From the NCBI GenBank assembly GCA_008711295.1, contig VUYV01000121.1, forward strand, positions 987,616 through 1,051,615: DNA of 64,000 bases. Direction: 5' to 3'. Source of the DNA: Anarhynchus alexandrinus (taxonomy: Eukaryota > Chordata > Aves > Charadriiformes > Charadriidae). Under the pieces are notes generated by a model. It did not search any database, was not told the DNA's origin, and worked only from the letters and a program-made list of their open reading frames with translations. The position numbers and the translations under genes were made by a program. Positions 40,701-56,100 of this stretch are shown here, in pieces; the stretch's first letter is position 1, and every line of letters starts with the position of its first letter.

Positions 40701-43700
40701 ATCAGCATTCAAAGTCCCAAATCTAATGACCATTCTACTATCTTTTTCACATCTTGAAATCTACATATATTCTGAGGGCTTTTAAAGGAGGCACAAGGAA
40801 ATCCTAAATAAACATATAATCTTGTCTCTCTCACTGCCATGTTTTACTTGAATACACCCAAATTTCTGTTGATGAATAGTGTCTGCACAGAAATAACTTG
40901 ATACATTCCCCCAAACTCCAGACATTTTCTTCGTAAGCAAGCAATTGCAGTAGAATACAAATGCATGTCTTTCCCAAAAGAAAAAAAAGTGCTGTTTTAA
41001 CATTTGCTGAAATAGAATTGCACTACAGTGTACCTTGCAAAATAGATTAAATAGAGAAGAAAAATTACTTTCATATGCTTCCCCCAAAGGAAATATATAT
41101 TTTATACTATTCTAAGGAAACTGAACCTGTAGTCTCCTGTCCAAGACCATTACTGAAAATTGCTGATCTTCTTGTACCTTGAAATACTTACAATGGTAGC
41201 AACAGATTTTTGGCACAGACAGTAAAAAAATACAATATTCAGATTTCTGGAATGTAACATTTTGAGAGAGATTAGTAGATGTTTCAAAGTAAGATTAATT
41301 TATTTATTGTCCAGGAATGGTGTACCAGATACAACATAAACTATTTAATTAAATATGTACACTACCTCCAGTGATCCTATATTGGCAGCATACACACAGC
41401 TATGAAAACGAAAGACAAAGGAAAGGACTGTGATGCACATGTAATGTAGTCTGGCAATGGACCACAAAAGAGATGGCATCTTATTTTTTAATATATTGCT
41501 ATAGTTTAGCAATATTAGGAAATACCTATGCAGCGTGTCAGATTGCTTCTCGGAGCTGGTGTAGTAACCAAAGGCACAAAAGAAAGTTTGTCAGCAATTT
41601 CCTACAGACATCATGAGAAGGAATAAGTGCTTTGGAAAAAAATCTTCCTTTGTTTACTCTGCACCTCGGAAAGCACCATAAAATCTTGCTATGTTTATGG
41701 CTATTTCCATTTAAAAATATGTTTGAATACACATGTAAATTATAATAAAGATTTATTTGTTCCAGAGGAGCGGCCAGAGTAATAACATGGTCTTCAAAGC
41801 TACGGACTCTATTTCCTCTCTACATAGCAAAATTAAAATGTCAGAATAAAAAGATTTTGAAGATAAAATAAACACTTTAGCATTGTTCTACTCGATAATA
41901 TAGCGTTTCAAACTCCAGTAATCTGTTCAACATTTTAGAATGACTGGTCCATTTACTATTGTTCTTCCTTTTGTATTTTCCATTAATGATTAAACATTTA
42001 CTTTTATGACAGATAGCTAATACTTCACTTCTTCTTCCTTTAATTAGGAGTTTACATGTTCCGTACATTTGCTCACAGATTTAAAGGTCTGAATTCTCCA
42101 TGCTCCCTTCTGCAATCATAGACTTGCTGACATTTCATTTAGCCAAAGAGCTTTGCTCTCTCAAAAACCCTTGTCATTCTACTTAAAATTGAACTGAAAT
42201 CGAGAACATTGGGTCAGCACAGTGGATTGCTCATTCTGGGATTTTGTCTGTGTCATTGGACAGAGCTTCTATCTAATCACTCTTTTCTTGTGATCCGATT
42301 TATTAGCCTTGCGTAGCTGTACAGTTCAGCCGAATGTATTATGCAGATGTACCCATGAAAAGCAGCTAGCACAACGTGGCTATGCACGACCATTAAGTAT
42401 GTGGTGATATCTAATAACCCAGGAGCTGGAATGCAATCTATGATTCCCTTTCACATATATTTAACCGGTTCTTTTTCCTGTAGGTTTTGCATTCTTCAGT
42501 AGGTTATCATCTTCTATGACACAGGTGTCATATACTCTCTGGTCATTTTATCGAAATGGCAAACAATGTGTAGCTGGACTGTGTGTTCAGTTCAAGTTAT
42601 ATATTTTCAAATAGTCATTTTGACATTTCCCAGTCTATCCATCCTTTTATATACAATACATAAGTCTATTGTTCATGAAAAACAAGTGAATTACTTGTTA
42701 GTCTACTATCTAACTGCTATCTAAAGATACCTTCATGAGACCTTCATGACACTTAATGTTATAGCTGCAGGCATTTAGTTACATATACTCTAGGCCTTCA
42801 TAACATTATTTCATCATACAAAGATAAGATTAGAATTATTTCTGCATAAACTTTTTTATAAATAGCTAGTAAAAGCAACACAATTGGACACATTTTTCAT
42901 GTACAACAATAACTAACTTCCATGAAGGTGGCAGCTCAAGCAGTTTGAGGTAGAACCAAACTCCTTGATCCAAAAATTTCTGAAATCAGAAAGAATATTC
43001 CCTTGCTTTCAAAGGCTGCCCGAGGAGAATCATTCCACTGTTACATCGCTGAAAATCAGATCTTCATTTCAATTCAAATATAGATGAACCAATTCATCTT
43101 ATGCTTGTAGAATAATTCCTAGTAGCAGAAGAAGCAAAAGGCTAGAAACTTAGGAAAGTGCTTTTCTCCTCTTCACTAGCTAATCAGTCTGTATTGTTCA
43201 GAATAGCCTTTACGTAACCAGGTATTAATGAAAATCACTGTTTCTCCCCTTACACCTTTTTGCAAGTACAAAGCTTTACATTCTATGACATTTTGTAAAC
43301 ATTTTCTGCCACAAAGCTCTAAAATCCTTCACACAATAGCATCAGCAAGTACTATTAGAGTGCAGTACGCCTAAGAAAATTCTTTTTATCAGCTGACATT
43401 TATCCCAAGAAAATACAATCTTACGTGTATTTTAGAAGGCTTTCAGTTCATTTCCAAAAAGCATATTTGCTTTTGCTTGCAAAGGAGATAAAATTAAGAT
43501 TCTCTTGATGGTAGATTTGTTAAGGACCCCTTTATAAATAAACACCATTACTCAAGGATATATTAATCTTGTTAACAGATCTTGTTGCCATGCTATGCTA
43601 TGAGAAATAAACCACAAACCAGGCCTAAACAGGTTATCCCAAAGAAGAACATATGTTTATAAAGAATATGTATGAGTACCTCAGGAACTTTGTTGCTCTT

Positions 43701-46700
43701 AAAGCAACCTGGAATACACTAAATTACAAAAATTTATTCATTACTTTTGCTCTAATGTTTGTATCTCAACTACAGCTCAATATTGTATATAATATATAAC
43801 ATCTAAAACCATAAGTAAGACCCACTTCTCTTGTAGTAGGTATTGGTAGGAATATAGCAAACTATGCTCTGAAATTTCAGACACTACTAAACAAAACAGG
43901 CAGGGAATGGTAAGAAGACAGTGAATATTATTAACCTTATTTTATGGATGAAAAACTGTGAGGGAGATTAAATACTTGAGATATATAAAGAACTGGTAAT
44001 AGAATTGTGAAAATAAAATAGCAATTCCAAATCCCATTTCCAGTACTTAATTACTTCTTAGTCCTTCATCTATCCTTTTTTCCATTTTATGCTTCCAGAT
44101 GTCTACCATTCATCTGATACAATCATTTATGAAGGATCCAGTTTTTAAAGTAGAAATAATATCTGGGTCCAAAGCTAAAAAAGGGTTGTTTCATAATAAG
44201 TGTTTTCTTAACTGCAGTAAATTCTGCAAAAAGCAGAAGCCTACTGCAAAACCCAAGAACTAAAGGTCACTATCACAATTAAAATGATTTTCTGAAGGAA
44301 TCCAACATTTCAGAGGAGAACTTACAGCTGGTCATATATTAAGTATTGTACAGTTCTTACCAAGCAAAAACTACAGTAAGAACATCCTGCAGTAAGAAGT
44401 GTAGGATGAGACTCATGGCGAGACTGTTGTGCACCCTTTAGAGGAAGGCAGGCAGTACACACCACATTCATTAATCAGTAATTTGTTGAAACTTGGCTGA
44501 GCATGATACACTACCATAATATCTAATAACATTTCAGATATTTTTGCTACATTCTTCTCCTGATATCATTTATTTGGTAACCAAATGTTTGTTTCAACAA
44601 TATTGCCAGTCTCTTATTTTATCAACAGTTTTCCTGGCTATCTTTTGCATAAAGTCAGAGAAAATACCAAATCATATTGAAATTTAGCTGAAATACTTTA
44701 AAAAAATAAATTCAGGAACCTGTTTTGAAATGCGGCTAAAAGGAAAGCAACTCCTAAAAATATTTTTGACAGCTATGAAAATTTCAGTACTAAAAGTTTT
44801 TCCAAGATTTGATTTAAAAGGATGCTACCGACTCAAAGAAAATGGAGGTCCGGTTCCCAAGCTCAGCTGAAAAACTTCATGATTTTTATTAAGACATCGT
44901 ACAGTGTAGCTACTACGCTTATTCAGAGACAAATTTTACCTTACTTATCTTTGAAAACAGACTCCTTTAAAACAGAGAAAATATTTTCCAAATCACTGAA
45001 AGTCTTCCTAATATTTCCCATAAATTCCTCAAATATTTTTTCACGCCAGCACATTGATAATCAGTAATGCTTGCAGGAATCAATCACAGCTAAATAGATG
45101 GAAATTCAAAGACATGTAAGCAAAAGTCACATGCCCACTTCTCTTGTAGCTGAGCAGCCAAAGACTTTGGCTCCCCTTAGTCTACTACACGCTCACTATC
45201 AGAAAACTTTTTATTTGCCCCTTCAGATCAACTGGCAAAACTGCCTGAGGAACTGCTCTATCCAAATGATCTGGATGTAACAAAGTCCTCCCAAGAAAAT
45301 TTTTTCTTTTACCCAAACCACTGTAGCAGGACCAAGCTGCAGCACAATTCCCCATGCGTATGGGGGCAGATCCGAGAAAGAAGTAACCTTAGGTGCAGCG
45401 GCTATACTGTTTCACTTCAAGCAGTCAGCTTCATTTGCTATTTCACAAGTGAAGGAAAATTCCTGACATAAAATAACAATTGCATCAATTTTAAAAATAC
45501 TGAAAACTACCTGTTTTTTAATCTTATTGGTATAAATCTCAGAGACAGCACAAGAGAAGTATTGTCTTTAAATGAACTTTTTTTAAAATTTAGGAGGCAT
45601 TATAAAATTACATTTAGGACAAGTTGTTTTCTAGAATTTTATTAAATTGAGAAGAGTTTTTAGCCAGTTTACGAAATGCATGAATGTTTAAAATGATCAC
45701 AGAAGCTGATACCTTGAGAAGTCTGGTAAGTGTAGGTACTAGATTAAATGATGGTCAAAACATCAACACAGTTAATTTTTTTTTTAAATCCTACAGTCTA
45801 GGCTAGTAAACTTTTGCTTCACTCTTTGTATACTACCTTCTAAGTTTCAAAAGAAAAAAAAAGTTTGCAGAGGAGCACTGTTGAGCTGGGGACATATTTT
45901 AAATGATGGTAAAATCAGAGTGCATTAAATTATACTCCCATCACTGCTTAGCAACAAACAGCCTTTAGGGATATTACATAGGCCTGGGATTTCTGACTGG
46001 TACTATTTTCCTCCAGAATTTAAGCTTTCCTAAAAAAATAGCACTGCAATTGTTTTATAGAAAATGCAACAAAGAGGTGGTAAAAGACACATACAGTGAA
46101 CTTGAACAAAATTTATATGCATACAGTCATCTGAATTTAAACTCATTATTATTCATAAAAAAGGCATTTCTAAAGATGTATCTAATGAGATTACATACTA
46201 GACACAACATTTATAATACAGAAAGACATGAACAGTTGTCTCTAAAAATTTATAAATATAAATACTTCAATTGGTTGTCTATGATTCTGCAGTTTAGCTT
46301 CTATCTGATTATGCTTAAACCATGATTTTCAGTTTTTTTGAACTATTGAACTTTTTTCTTTTAAAAACTTTTCTTTTCTATTCATTCTAACACACGTAGT
46401 CCCATTTAAATCAGTGGGAGTAATAATGTTTAATATTCCTGAAAACACCACTAGGTGATTAAATACCATGAGGTAACATACAGGATAATCATATGCTTGT
46501 AAATAGGCATATTGCATTATTAAAATAAGTATGGTTATCTGCAGCATGTTTGTATATATGTTAATTTATATTGGAGATCAAGGAGATAAAATTAGTCATA
46601 CAAATAATCCAACCAAATACAGTGGGGCCATCTGTGAATTAAGTGATCATAAAGAAATTGATTGGGAATTTGACTGTGACTGTACTCTGTCTTCACCTTC

Positions 46701-49700
46701 TCCTGTCCTAATAGCTTGTTATTTGTCTGCTTTATATTCAAAATAGTACATTGTATAATAGAGTGGATATAATATAAATCATGGAAAGGAAAAGGGAAAA
46801 TAAATATTTTAAATCTTCATAATTTTTAATACACAAGGAAAGAAAGAGCAACTAATTCTGTAAGTAGAGAAAATAACAGTCTCTAAACAAGGAGAAAAAT
46901 AACAAAGGTGTGTTCAAAGTTCCTGGGACATCAATAAATACTGCTTTTATAAAGACAGAATTATCTTAAAAATATTGGCTGGTCAAGTCAAAGACTGACA
47001 CTGCATTTCTGGCTCTTGTGTACAGAATATTGTATTACGGCTATACCATTCCTCATGTAAAACTTTTACAGGAAGAGGTTAAGAAATATTTTTAGGCAAA
47101 GTTTTTTAATGGCAACACTGAACAATCAGATGTGCAAATACAATGTTTATATTTCATTTAAAAAAATCAATTAATTCCTTGGAAAAATGGTTCTGAAAGG
47201 TACTGAAACAATTTTGTGTCTTTTTCTTTTTTTTTTGTCATTCTTTAAAAGACACTTACTACAGAGGAAGATCAATTATAGTAATTAAAGAAAATAGTGA
47301 CCCAATATAGTAAGGAAGTAACCTTTTTTCAGTCTTAAAAAAATATATTTGATTTAGTCACAAAAAACCATCTTAAGTGAAAACCTGACATTTATGTTAG
47401 CAGTAGTAACTCCCCAAGGGAACTCTAAGTAAGTTTCATTTCCATCCTGATTCCTTTTGACTTTAGTCTTATTCTGAAGCAGAAATATAAAAAGCATTTG
47501 GGCAGAAGTAACTTGACTTTCAGGGTTAAGCCTTTTGCCAGTCCCTTGAAAACCCACCAGAATCTGCTCAAGTTGCAAACTTTCTAAAAAAAATATGTTT
47601 GCACAGCATTAGTGGAGATTTTATCAGGAAACTCCTGAAAGATTGTTTGGACTGTGGTTGCCTACTTTAACTTCAGCCTCAGCAGGTCTTCCCTGTCACT
47701 GGAAACTCTGCAGCCTGAGCTACATCCCGCTACCCAGGGAAAGTGTCAGTCCATCAGCAAGTTCCCTGCTGGGAATGGGCCCTGTGGAAAGGAGGCTTCC
47801 TGATTAAAGTGCAGAAAACACAATGGCTGGGGCTGGGATGTCTGAGTGGGAGTAGACTTCTAAAAACCTATAAAAAATTATACACGCTGACTATTTTACT
47901 ACCTTAAAAGAATGTTCTTTAGGTTGCAAAGTCAAAAATAGCAGCTCTGAGACATAAGGCTTCTTACGTAAATCAGACCCATCCACTTTATTCATGTATG
48001 TTATGATATAGCCTTTAATTACATAGTTCAACGCAATTCTCTCCAGAGCCTCCGTTAACTTGTTCTCTACACAGAAGAGGTCTATTCTTAGCAATAAGTA
48101 ATGACCCAGTAATGAAGAAAGCTGTTGTGGCAATGAGCAGTACACCTGCCTCTGCAATACAAGAGTCCTTGCTAAAAAGGAGCGGGGTGTACCGCATACC
48201 AAGGAGAGGTGAATGCTGCCTTGAAGAAAAATATGTTCTGTCCCTGTCTCTCCTAAAAATCACGTGTGAATTTGGTCAGGTTTTTAAAGCCAGGCATTTT
48301 CTGGGTGGTCATTCCTTACGCCATTCACATCTTCAGGGAGCATGCCTTGCTGGATATCCCAGAATATGCAGCGCTGATGACTCAAAGCTGTAATGTGAAG
48401 TCAGTGTGAGCTGTGCTTTGAAGTTAGAGTGGATGCTTAGAATATGTAGTGTTAGATGCAAAGCACTCAGAAAAACTTCAGATTGTGCACTCAGTATTAG
48501 TGACTGTTTGTACCTGCAGTCTCTCTTGCCAGTTCTCTTCTATGACCGGGATAATAGCATCTGTCATCTTACATGGGCATTGTGTAATTTTTAATAGTTG
48601 TGAAGCGGCTCAGACATTCTACTTATAAAAACCTTAGAAAAGCCCAGGGAAAAATTAATATTTTCTCTTCAGAGCTGGTTTGAATATGGACAATAAATAA
48701 GGCTCAGGGCTACACACTGAACAGCAAGGAGAAAACAAAATATTGAAGAACGTATTATCCAGACTACGCACTGAAAGAGGCAGAAGGCTTGAGGAAAAAG
48801 TGGGATATGATCATGTAATTAAAGACTGTTTCATAATGGACACCCAGAAACAGATTAAATTAAAATTGTGCAGTAGCTTTTGTCCTGACAGTTCACAGCT
48901 TTTAAGTGCTTTATTTTATAAACTTAATAATATTCTCAGCGCATAGATTTTGAGTGCAGTATGTTCATACATGTTAGACTGACACGAATGACTTCGGTTA
49001 ATTAGAGAAGCAGCAAACTGGCCATACCGAGCTGTGCTTTAAAAACCTGTGTGCTATATGGGTATCTAAGAACAACAAAAGGAATGTGAAGATTGATTCA
49101 AACCTGTGGATGAAAAATATACATGATAGTCTATTTTCAAACGGCAACCATTTTAACACAGGATAGGTCATCTCAGCAATGGGGGTGGGCAGTGGGGTTA
49201 AAATAGGAAAATTTTTTTAGCCATTAATTCCTAATTTTCTAAGGGAAATTTGCATAGCCAGTTCTTATTATACCTCTATAAATATTGAAATAGTATATAT
49301 ATAAATATATAAATATATAAATAGTGAAATAATTACTTATTATTACCATATAGGTGTGGGAGACAAGGAAGCAAAGCTTCTCGCCAGTCATTTTTGTGCT
49401 GGCAAAATGTTTCTGTGCATCTGAATGACAAATGAAACTTCCATAAAGATCACAAAGTAATATTACATAGTAGTGGACAAGCTTAAGCCTGTTTGTTTCT
49501 TGAGGATTTGGGGTATTTTAATATTAATACACTTGCAAGATTTATGGGGTTTTTTCTAACCAGAGGACCCAATTCTGATCTTACCCTCATTTTACATCGG
49601 CTTAATATATTAGCTTCAAGAGGCATCAATCCTGATTTACACAAACATGAAAGGAGTATTGAGACAAATTATTTTACTCCATCAATTGACAGCGATTCTA

Positions 49701-49997
49701 CTAAATGTGACAAACCTACAAAAGGAAAATATTTTAAAAATATTTTCCAGAACAATATACACGATTTCTAAAGACATTTTTCTCTTCCAATTCCATTAGT
49801 TAATTAATTTCCTTAGTACCGCCTTCTGCATTCTCTAACAATTGAAAGCTTAATTTAAGTCACTGAGAGCTCAGACTGGGCAAGGGCCAAATTTCCAAGA
49901 CATAATTATGTACTAGTTTTCAAATTTCTGAAAAGGAAGCTAAGGAAAATCAAAGTTGAGTAACATCAAAACCTGTACTCAGTTCACCTTATATATT
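31701..49997. other. Long AT-rich intron stretch
   Basis: About 18 kb without a gene. It holds small simple repeats: a ten-base direct repeat at about 33464-33485, TA-rich runs at about 34710-34735 and 49285-49325, and a short CA run near 36731. There are weak tRNA-A-box-like segments between 34.7 and 36.5 kb and a few worn palindromic-repeat remnants. No coding similarity was recognised. Confidence 0.55.
49561..49645. repeat. Worn copy of an old palindromic interspersed repeat
   Basis: CCCAATTCTGATCTTACC, then TTTACATCGG, and later ATCAATCCTGATTTACAC resemble an old short inverted-repeat element common in turtles, crocodilians and birds. In that element 'tttacac...ctgattt' words face a complementary half. 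The family name is not fixed here. Confidence 0.45.
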
Positions 49998-50172
49998 TCA
50001 TAGAATCATAGAATCTTTTAGTTTGGAAAAGACCTTTAAGATCATCGAGTCCAACCGTAAACCTAACACTGCTTAGTCCACCACTAAACCATGTCCCTAA
50101 AGTGCTACATCCACATGTCTTTTAAATAACTCCAGAAATAGTGACTCAACCTCTTCTTCCTTAGGCTATCCA
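49998..50172 (-). mobile_element. CR1 LINE 3' end fragment
   Basis: The plus strand reads CATAGAATCATAGAATC (two octamer tail units in reverse), then AAAAGACCTTTAAGATCATC and GTCCAACCGTAAACCTAAC, the typical reverse complement of an avian CR1 3' end. It is about 175 bp, 5'-truncated, moderately diverged, and in the same orientation as NRXN1. Confidence 0.92.
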
Positions 50173-53040
50173 AGGAGTAATGAGCCCATATTAAAGTACA
50201 ACATCAAAATACCTAAATATTACTGGGTTCTCAGAGGCATGCTTTTTGAGTTAGGTATATCTCTATCACAATAGACACAGCATCACTAACTGCTTTTTGT
50301 TATTTTTTCATGCAAGTGTGAATAATATGGCGAGACAAGTTTTACCCCTAATCACAAGCAACAGAAAAGATGAAAGCCACCACTCATTGAAGGTAGCTTT
50401 GCTTCTGAATTCCTGTGGTGCCATCAACTTAGGCTGCTATTTATCCTCTTCCAAGAGATGTTTCTGTTTTTTTAATAGGGGAGAAATTGCAAGGAAATTC
50501 TATTCACTTGCATTACTGTGCATGCTTCTGTGGTTTAAGATTTACAAAATCCACCAACATGACTCACGTATCACAAAGGGTAATATGTGACTGAATAGCA
50601 GAGATTTGTTTAATCAGCTCCTATTACAAACTTGAACGATGTAGGTATTTATAACGCACAAGAAAGACCCTACTTATTAAAAGACTGCAATGATATTTAA
50701 AATAAGAGAATGGGATCAAGCCGGTGATAAGAGAATAAGATAAAACCTCTGAATTTTAAGAATTTTTCAAATGGATTTGCAAGAATAGCAGGTCAAAACT
50801 TCTATTACATTAACTTTTTTCTGTCACTGGAACTTTCTTCCTTTTAAAAAGCTGAAAACAAAATGACAAGAAAATATTTTCTCATAACTTCAAACCTGAT
50901 GTGTGATTTGTTTAAATTTTGAGTTTCAAAATTCGCAATGTGGAAAACAAAAATAAAAACCGTGCTGCACGGCTTAAGTGCACAACTTATTATAATGACA
51001 GACTCAGCTGTTTAACTACCATAGAAGAAAAAGCACAAGTTCAAGGCTGTATAACTTTCATCCTAGCTGCTCCTCCAAAGGTTTTTGAGCAAGAACACTG
51101 ACAAAAACCCCAGAAATTACTGGAAACTACCACAGCTGAGACAGCATTCATGGAAAACTAATGGAGTTTTGGGTAAATAAGGAAATATATTCAAATCATA
51201 TTTTCTTCCTGGTGAGCTAGTGGGAAAATGCTGATTTTTTCCTCATAACACTTAAGCAGGAATGTTTTATGTAAGAATATGAAATCTGTATTCAGAATTC
51301 TTCTATAAATGTTTAACCAAACCAGACAAATCTTTTGTCTAATGTTGAATGACAGTCCACAATTTATCTCTGAAAAACTATATGCTCTAAAAAAACCCAA
51401 GTTCTTTGCAATGTATTACAGAAATTCTTTTTCTGCAATAAGTATCACAGAAAACAAACTTCACAGAGAATCAGCTCCTGGGAAGTTCAGCAAGATTCAT
51501 CTGAAAAGGATGTAGCAGGAGAGCATTAATCAGCTCTTAGAAAATCCATTTACAAATCTTTCTTATATCACCCCATGATAGTCTAAAAAATCACGGGACA
51601 TACAGCTATTGGTTTATAACTTCCATTTTCACCTGTCTCTCTTCTAATGAAGAACAATAAGAAAAGCAAACTCAAAATAAGCAAAACTAGTAATCTCTCT
51701 GTCAGTGCTAACATTCCTGGGAACTTCCCGAAGAAATTCCACTGCTTTTCTAGGGGATGATGTCATATGAAGCATCTGTCCACCCCATTATAGATATTCA
51801 CCTGAAATTCATTGTGCTTAGACATAGCAGTGTGTGTAGTCTGGGATGGAAATGCAGTATCTCATTAGCCTCTCCACCTCTTGTCCCTGGACCTTCCAGG
51901 CTAAGTGTCTGATTTTACACATGTAAAATGTAAAAATGATTTTATAAATGTAAAACATAAGCCTGTTGCTGCATCACAATCAGCAGAATCCAAACTTTTT
52001 TAGATCACTTTTATCTCTCCTGTATGATTCAGAATCAGGAAAGTTAACTTATTTCCTGAAACGGCTATAGAGTATTCTTTTTTTACCAGCATTAGGGCCC
52101 AATTCTCACATTTTTATTAATAATTAATATTACCTTTGCATCACAGGACTGTAATTCATCCTAAAGCTATTCATCATGGTTGTCCACTAGACACCCATTG
52201 TACAAATGCTGACACGTGTGTGTGAACATTTCTGTTGTCACCTTTGGGAACAAAGAAGAGTCAGGATAAGCTTCTAAAGAAAATTACAGTATTGAGATAC
52301 AGATCTTCAACCCATGTCTACTCACTAATTCTGTGATTTTCTATACACTTCTTAAAAAGAAATTACATATAATTTATAATATATACATGTAATCTTTCTC
52401 AGGGAATCTCTTCTTAATGGAAACACCTCCTTTGACAAAAATGTCATTTTTTTAATCTTTTGTTAAAGCTAAAAAGCGTAGAAGGGAAAGAAGATCAACA
52501 CGAAGGTCATTCAGTATCAGAAATTAAGATGTAATTCTGAAACTTTGGAACTGTGACATACATCTCCAATTGCATAGTGTAATGTCAGTGACCTCTGTAA
52601 TGGCTGTACGTGTTCTCTTAATTACAAAAAGACATCGCTGTGGGAAGAATCAGTCTAGTTTCTCTGCCTTTAAGCAATACGAAGCCCTCTCTCTAGACAA
52701 AATCACCAAAAAGTCAAACCTTTTCATTTCAAGACCTTGTGCACTGTGCCACAGACAAAAAGCAATCTGCAACTTGCACACCTACATCGCACTGTTGGTA
52801 TGCAGCACTTATGCAAAACATACTGTTTCACAGTTTGTAGTGGCACCAACTGCAAAAGTGATTCTATTGAATACACCACCCGCTTTTTTGGTAAAACCGA
52901 TTTTTCCACGAATTACAGAGTCCCTTAAATGTAAAACAAAATTAGTCCCATAACTTTACTCTTACAGCATGGTTCATAAGCATGTATTAAATTAATAAAC
53001 GATGATGATGATGGTAATAAATACACAAACTTATGAAGAG
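50173..53040. other. AT-rich intron, no distinct feature
   Basis: Unique-looking sequence. The 127-codon ORF at 52570-52953 (plus) has no recognisable domain and no sign of being an exon. Confidence 0.55.
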
Positions 53041-53180
53041 TCTTTTCTCTATAGATATTCCCATATGAATACTACAGTCAGAATCAGCAGGTTATTTAAT
53101 TTGCCCTAGATCTTCTCTCTTTTCATATTCCCACTTGAATAATAAGTTCAGAATCAGCAGGTTATTAGGTTTGCCCTAAT
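53041..53180. repeat. Two-copy 70-bp tandem duplication
   Basis: 53041-53110 and 53111-53180 are two units of exactly 70 bp. They share TATTCCCA..TGAATA, TCAGAATCAGCAGGTTATT and TTTGCCCTA. Divergence of roughly 20-25% by eye shows it is not recent, yet the period has been kept without net length change. Confidence 0.88.
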
Positions 53181-56100
53181 TCTAAACTTGAGTCAATGGG
53201 ACTTCAAATTGCTTCCAATGGAAAATGAAAACAGAACCCATTTTTTTTCAGCTATTTATGAGGTGCCAAATTTTGCTGCTTATTTTGACCTAACTAAATA
53301 GTTCCAGGTTCATAAACAACTCCATACAATTAAAGAAATCTAAAATCCTATCATACAATCCATTCTTACAGAAACCTGCCAGCATACCTCTGTCTCTTAG
53401 TTCTTTACAAGCTCAAACAAGGCATGACTGAGACCAATTCCCACTTTCGCCCCCAAATTTCTCATTGAAAACAAAAGAGAATGAGACTTTTCAAAAATTA
53501 CACGATTGTTGACTTGGAGCCAGAGTTCTCCACTATCCTCAGACATTAAATCTTAGATTCTTTTGTAGTAATAAGGATGACTTTTGTACAGGTGTCATAA
53601 CGTTGCAAAGGATGGGAACTGTTACAACCAAGAGAAGAGCTGAATTGCCAAGGGCAAAGTGGTTGGCAGTTGACAAGCTACATCATTTCCAGTATGTAGT
53701 CAGACTAATGGAAAGCATGTAATGGCAGACCAGTTGTGCACAAGAAAAAACACATTATTCTGAACACTCAGCTATGGATAGATAGGCAGTAGGAATGGTG
53801 GCAACTTCAAAGCCAGTTGATAAGTATCAGTTCTGTCGACTAAAGAGGTTGCACTACAGTAAGGGGAGCTTCAAGTCTTGACTTCCCCTACTAGGTCCCT
53901 AATACAAATTCCGATCTTTCAAGTGCCTGACAGCCAGGAAGAAAATCCTACCAAAAATCCTGTACGGAGTGTCACTAGTTTAACTTTACAGATGGAGAAA
54001 CAAAACTGGAGAAGTGGTGTGAACTGGTGAGGGTCAATAAGAAAGCAATGTCATATGAAAATCATGTGCTTTTTCCTACTTCATTCTTTAGTTACTACAC
54101 GTATTTCGTGCATTGAAGTGCTCTTTGGTTCTACTGAGTACACCAAGATCCAACAGAATGACTAGCATGAACCCAACACATACAACTACTCCTCAGTCAG
54201 GTACCATCACCACAGTACAGAAGGAGACAGTGTCATTTCAGAAAGTGCACATCTTTGTGGGGAAAACCAAAATTATTTTGTAAAAGATTAAAATATGATC
54301 CCTGGTCAGCATAGAACTAAACAAAGGCATCAAAGATACTACGTACCCTGACTTTGCTCCTGAATTCTATATATAACAGCACAGTTAAAGTTATGTTTGT
54401 CACATTCTACCAAATCATTCCCTGAAAGAAGTATACTTTGGTCTTTACAATTTACTCCTCAGGTACAACACAGTACACAAAACCTCAGAATGCCCTTCAC
54501 TCTTCTGTAAAATCAGGTGTTTATGAAGGTATACAATTTTCAACTACAGCACAATAAACTAAAGTATTTTCCCAGAAGCTGATATGGTTTCATGTTTTCT
54601 GAACATAACATCAAGCTTTCTGGAATACAAAACATTGTATTAATTTCAACAAGAGAGCTGGATGAACCTTTTCATTTTAAATTACCAGCCAATTTTGATA
54701 TGTTTATTAAAAGAAGCATAAATCCTCAAAGCTGCATATCTTAATGTTAGCCTCTACATAAAGCTATTTCTATCCGGAACTGGTTTTACTTGCCAGTCTG
54801 TTTCCCCATTCCCATCCATCAGCTTGGTAATGATGATGGGGTAAAATTATATGTTCTGTAATGCAAATGTTTTCCCACAACTCCTTGGCTAGCATCTACT
54901 GTTAAAAGACTCCTAGGGAGGCAACCTGCAGCTGAGAAAAAAGATCAAGTGCATTTGGTCCAAAATGCCTATAAGCCTTGAAATGTAATTACACGAAAAT
55001 ATAGACAATTCTATTATATAATTTTGGAATTCTGAATGAATATGACCAATGTGACACAAGGTCCTATGCTGCTAGATGTAAATTCTTCTAGTATATTAGC
55101 ATTCTGTAATTTGCAATATAGACTTGAAATTAACATGGACCCTGCAACTCTGGTAGGCACAAAGGGAAGCAACAACCTCACTATATCAAATATTATTGAT
55201 CTGGGGTACTAAGATGTATGCTATATGCATAAGTGGTCTTTTGGAAGTATTTCAACATCAGCATTTTGAAAGGATTAGCAATATTCAACAAGTAGCCTTC
55301 TTAGAAGATAATATAAAACAGACTGCCAATTCCTAATTACCAGTGACACAGTATTTAAATTGCTGTGATTTTACACGAGGCAGATATTGAAATCAATATC
55401 CTATAATGCTGAATCCTGGCAAACAAAATAATATATCAAATTGCATTAGAAAAATGATGCAAAATTCTGCTTTAAACTGACATAAGGATTCTGTTTTCAT
55501 ACAACTAAATGTGAAAGGCACAGACTTAATACAGTTTTGAAAGACTTTGGGATTAATTGACTATCTGCCCTCAAGATTCTACCCTGACAAAGTCACTGTT
55601 TAAAAATATTAAATAAAATTAAAACATTTATTGTTAAATTAATCAAATAATCTGTAAATACAACAGAACCTTAGTGCAATCTCTAGTGGTTTTCTAGCTC
55701 TCCTAAACCAACATCACCCCAGTGGTCACTGGCACTGACAAGAAATCCAGCATGCAGAAGAAATACAGATCACGTAATAGAGTTGCGTATTGTAGATAAA
55801 GATTCTGAAGCGTAAACCAAAAGGAAAGTTTTGCTCACAGTATTTACTAGCTCAAAGTATATTTAACTAACTATTCAAGAAAGATAAAGACCACAGTGGC
55901 TACTCTGTTAAGACTGTGTATAGGCAATGAGTTCAGAGCACCGCTTCGCACTCAAACACATATCTTGCGAAAGATAATTAATGCCAAAACATGTTTATAT
56001 GTTTTATTCAAGGCATAAGAGAATTGAATGAATTAAAATATGAAATTGTTCAAAAAGATATAAATATTGGATGACTTTTTTAAAAAGTTAACATGAAGAA

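Noticed and set aside
52570..52953. 127-codon plus-strand ORF in the intron
   Set aside because: No similarity recognised, ordinary intron composition, no convincing splice or promoter context. ORFs of this length arise by chance in 60 kb.
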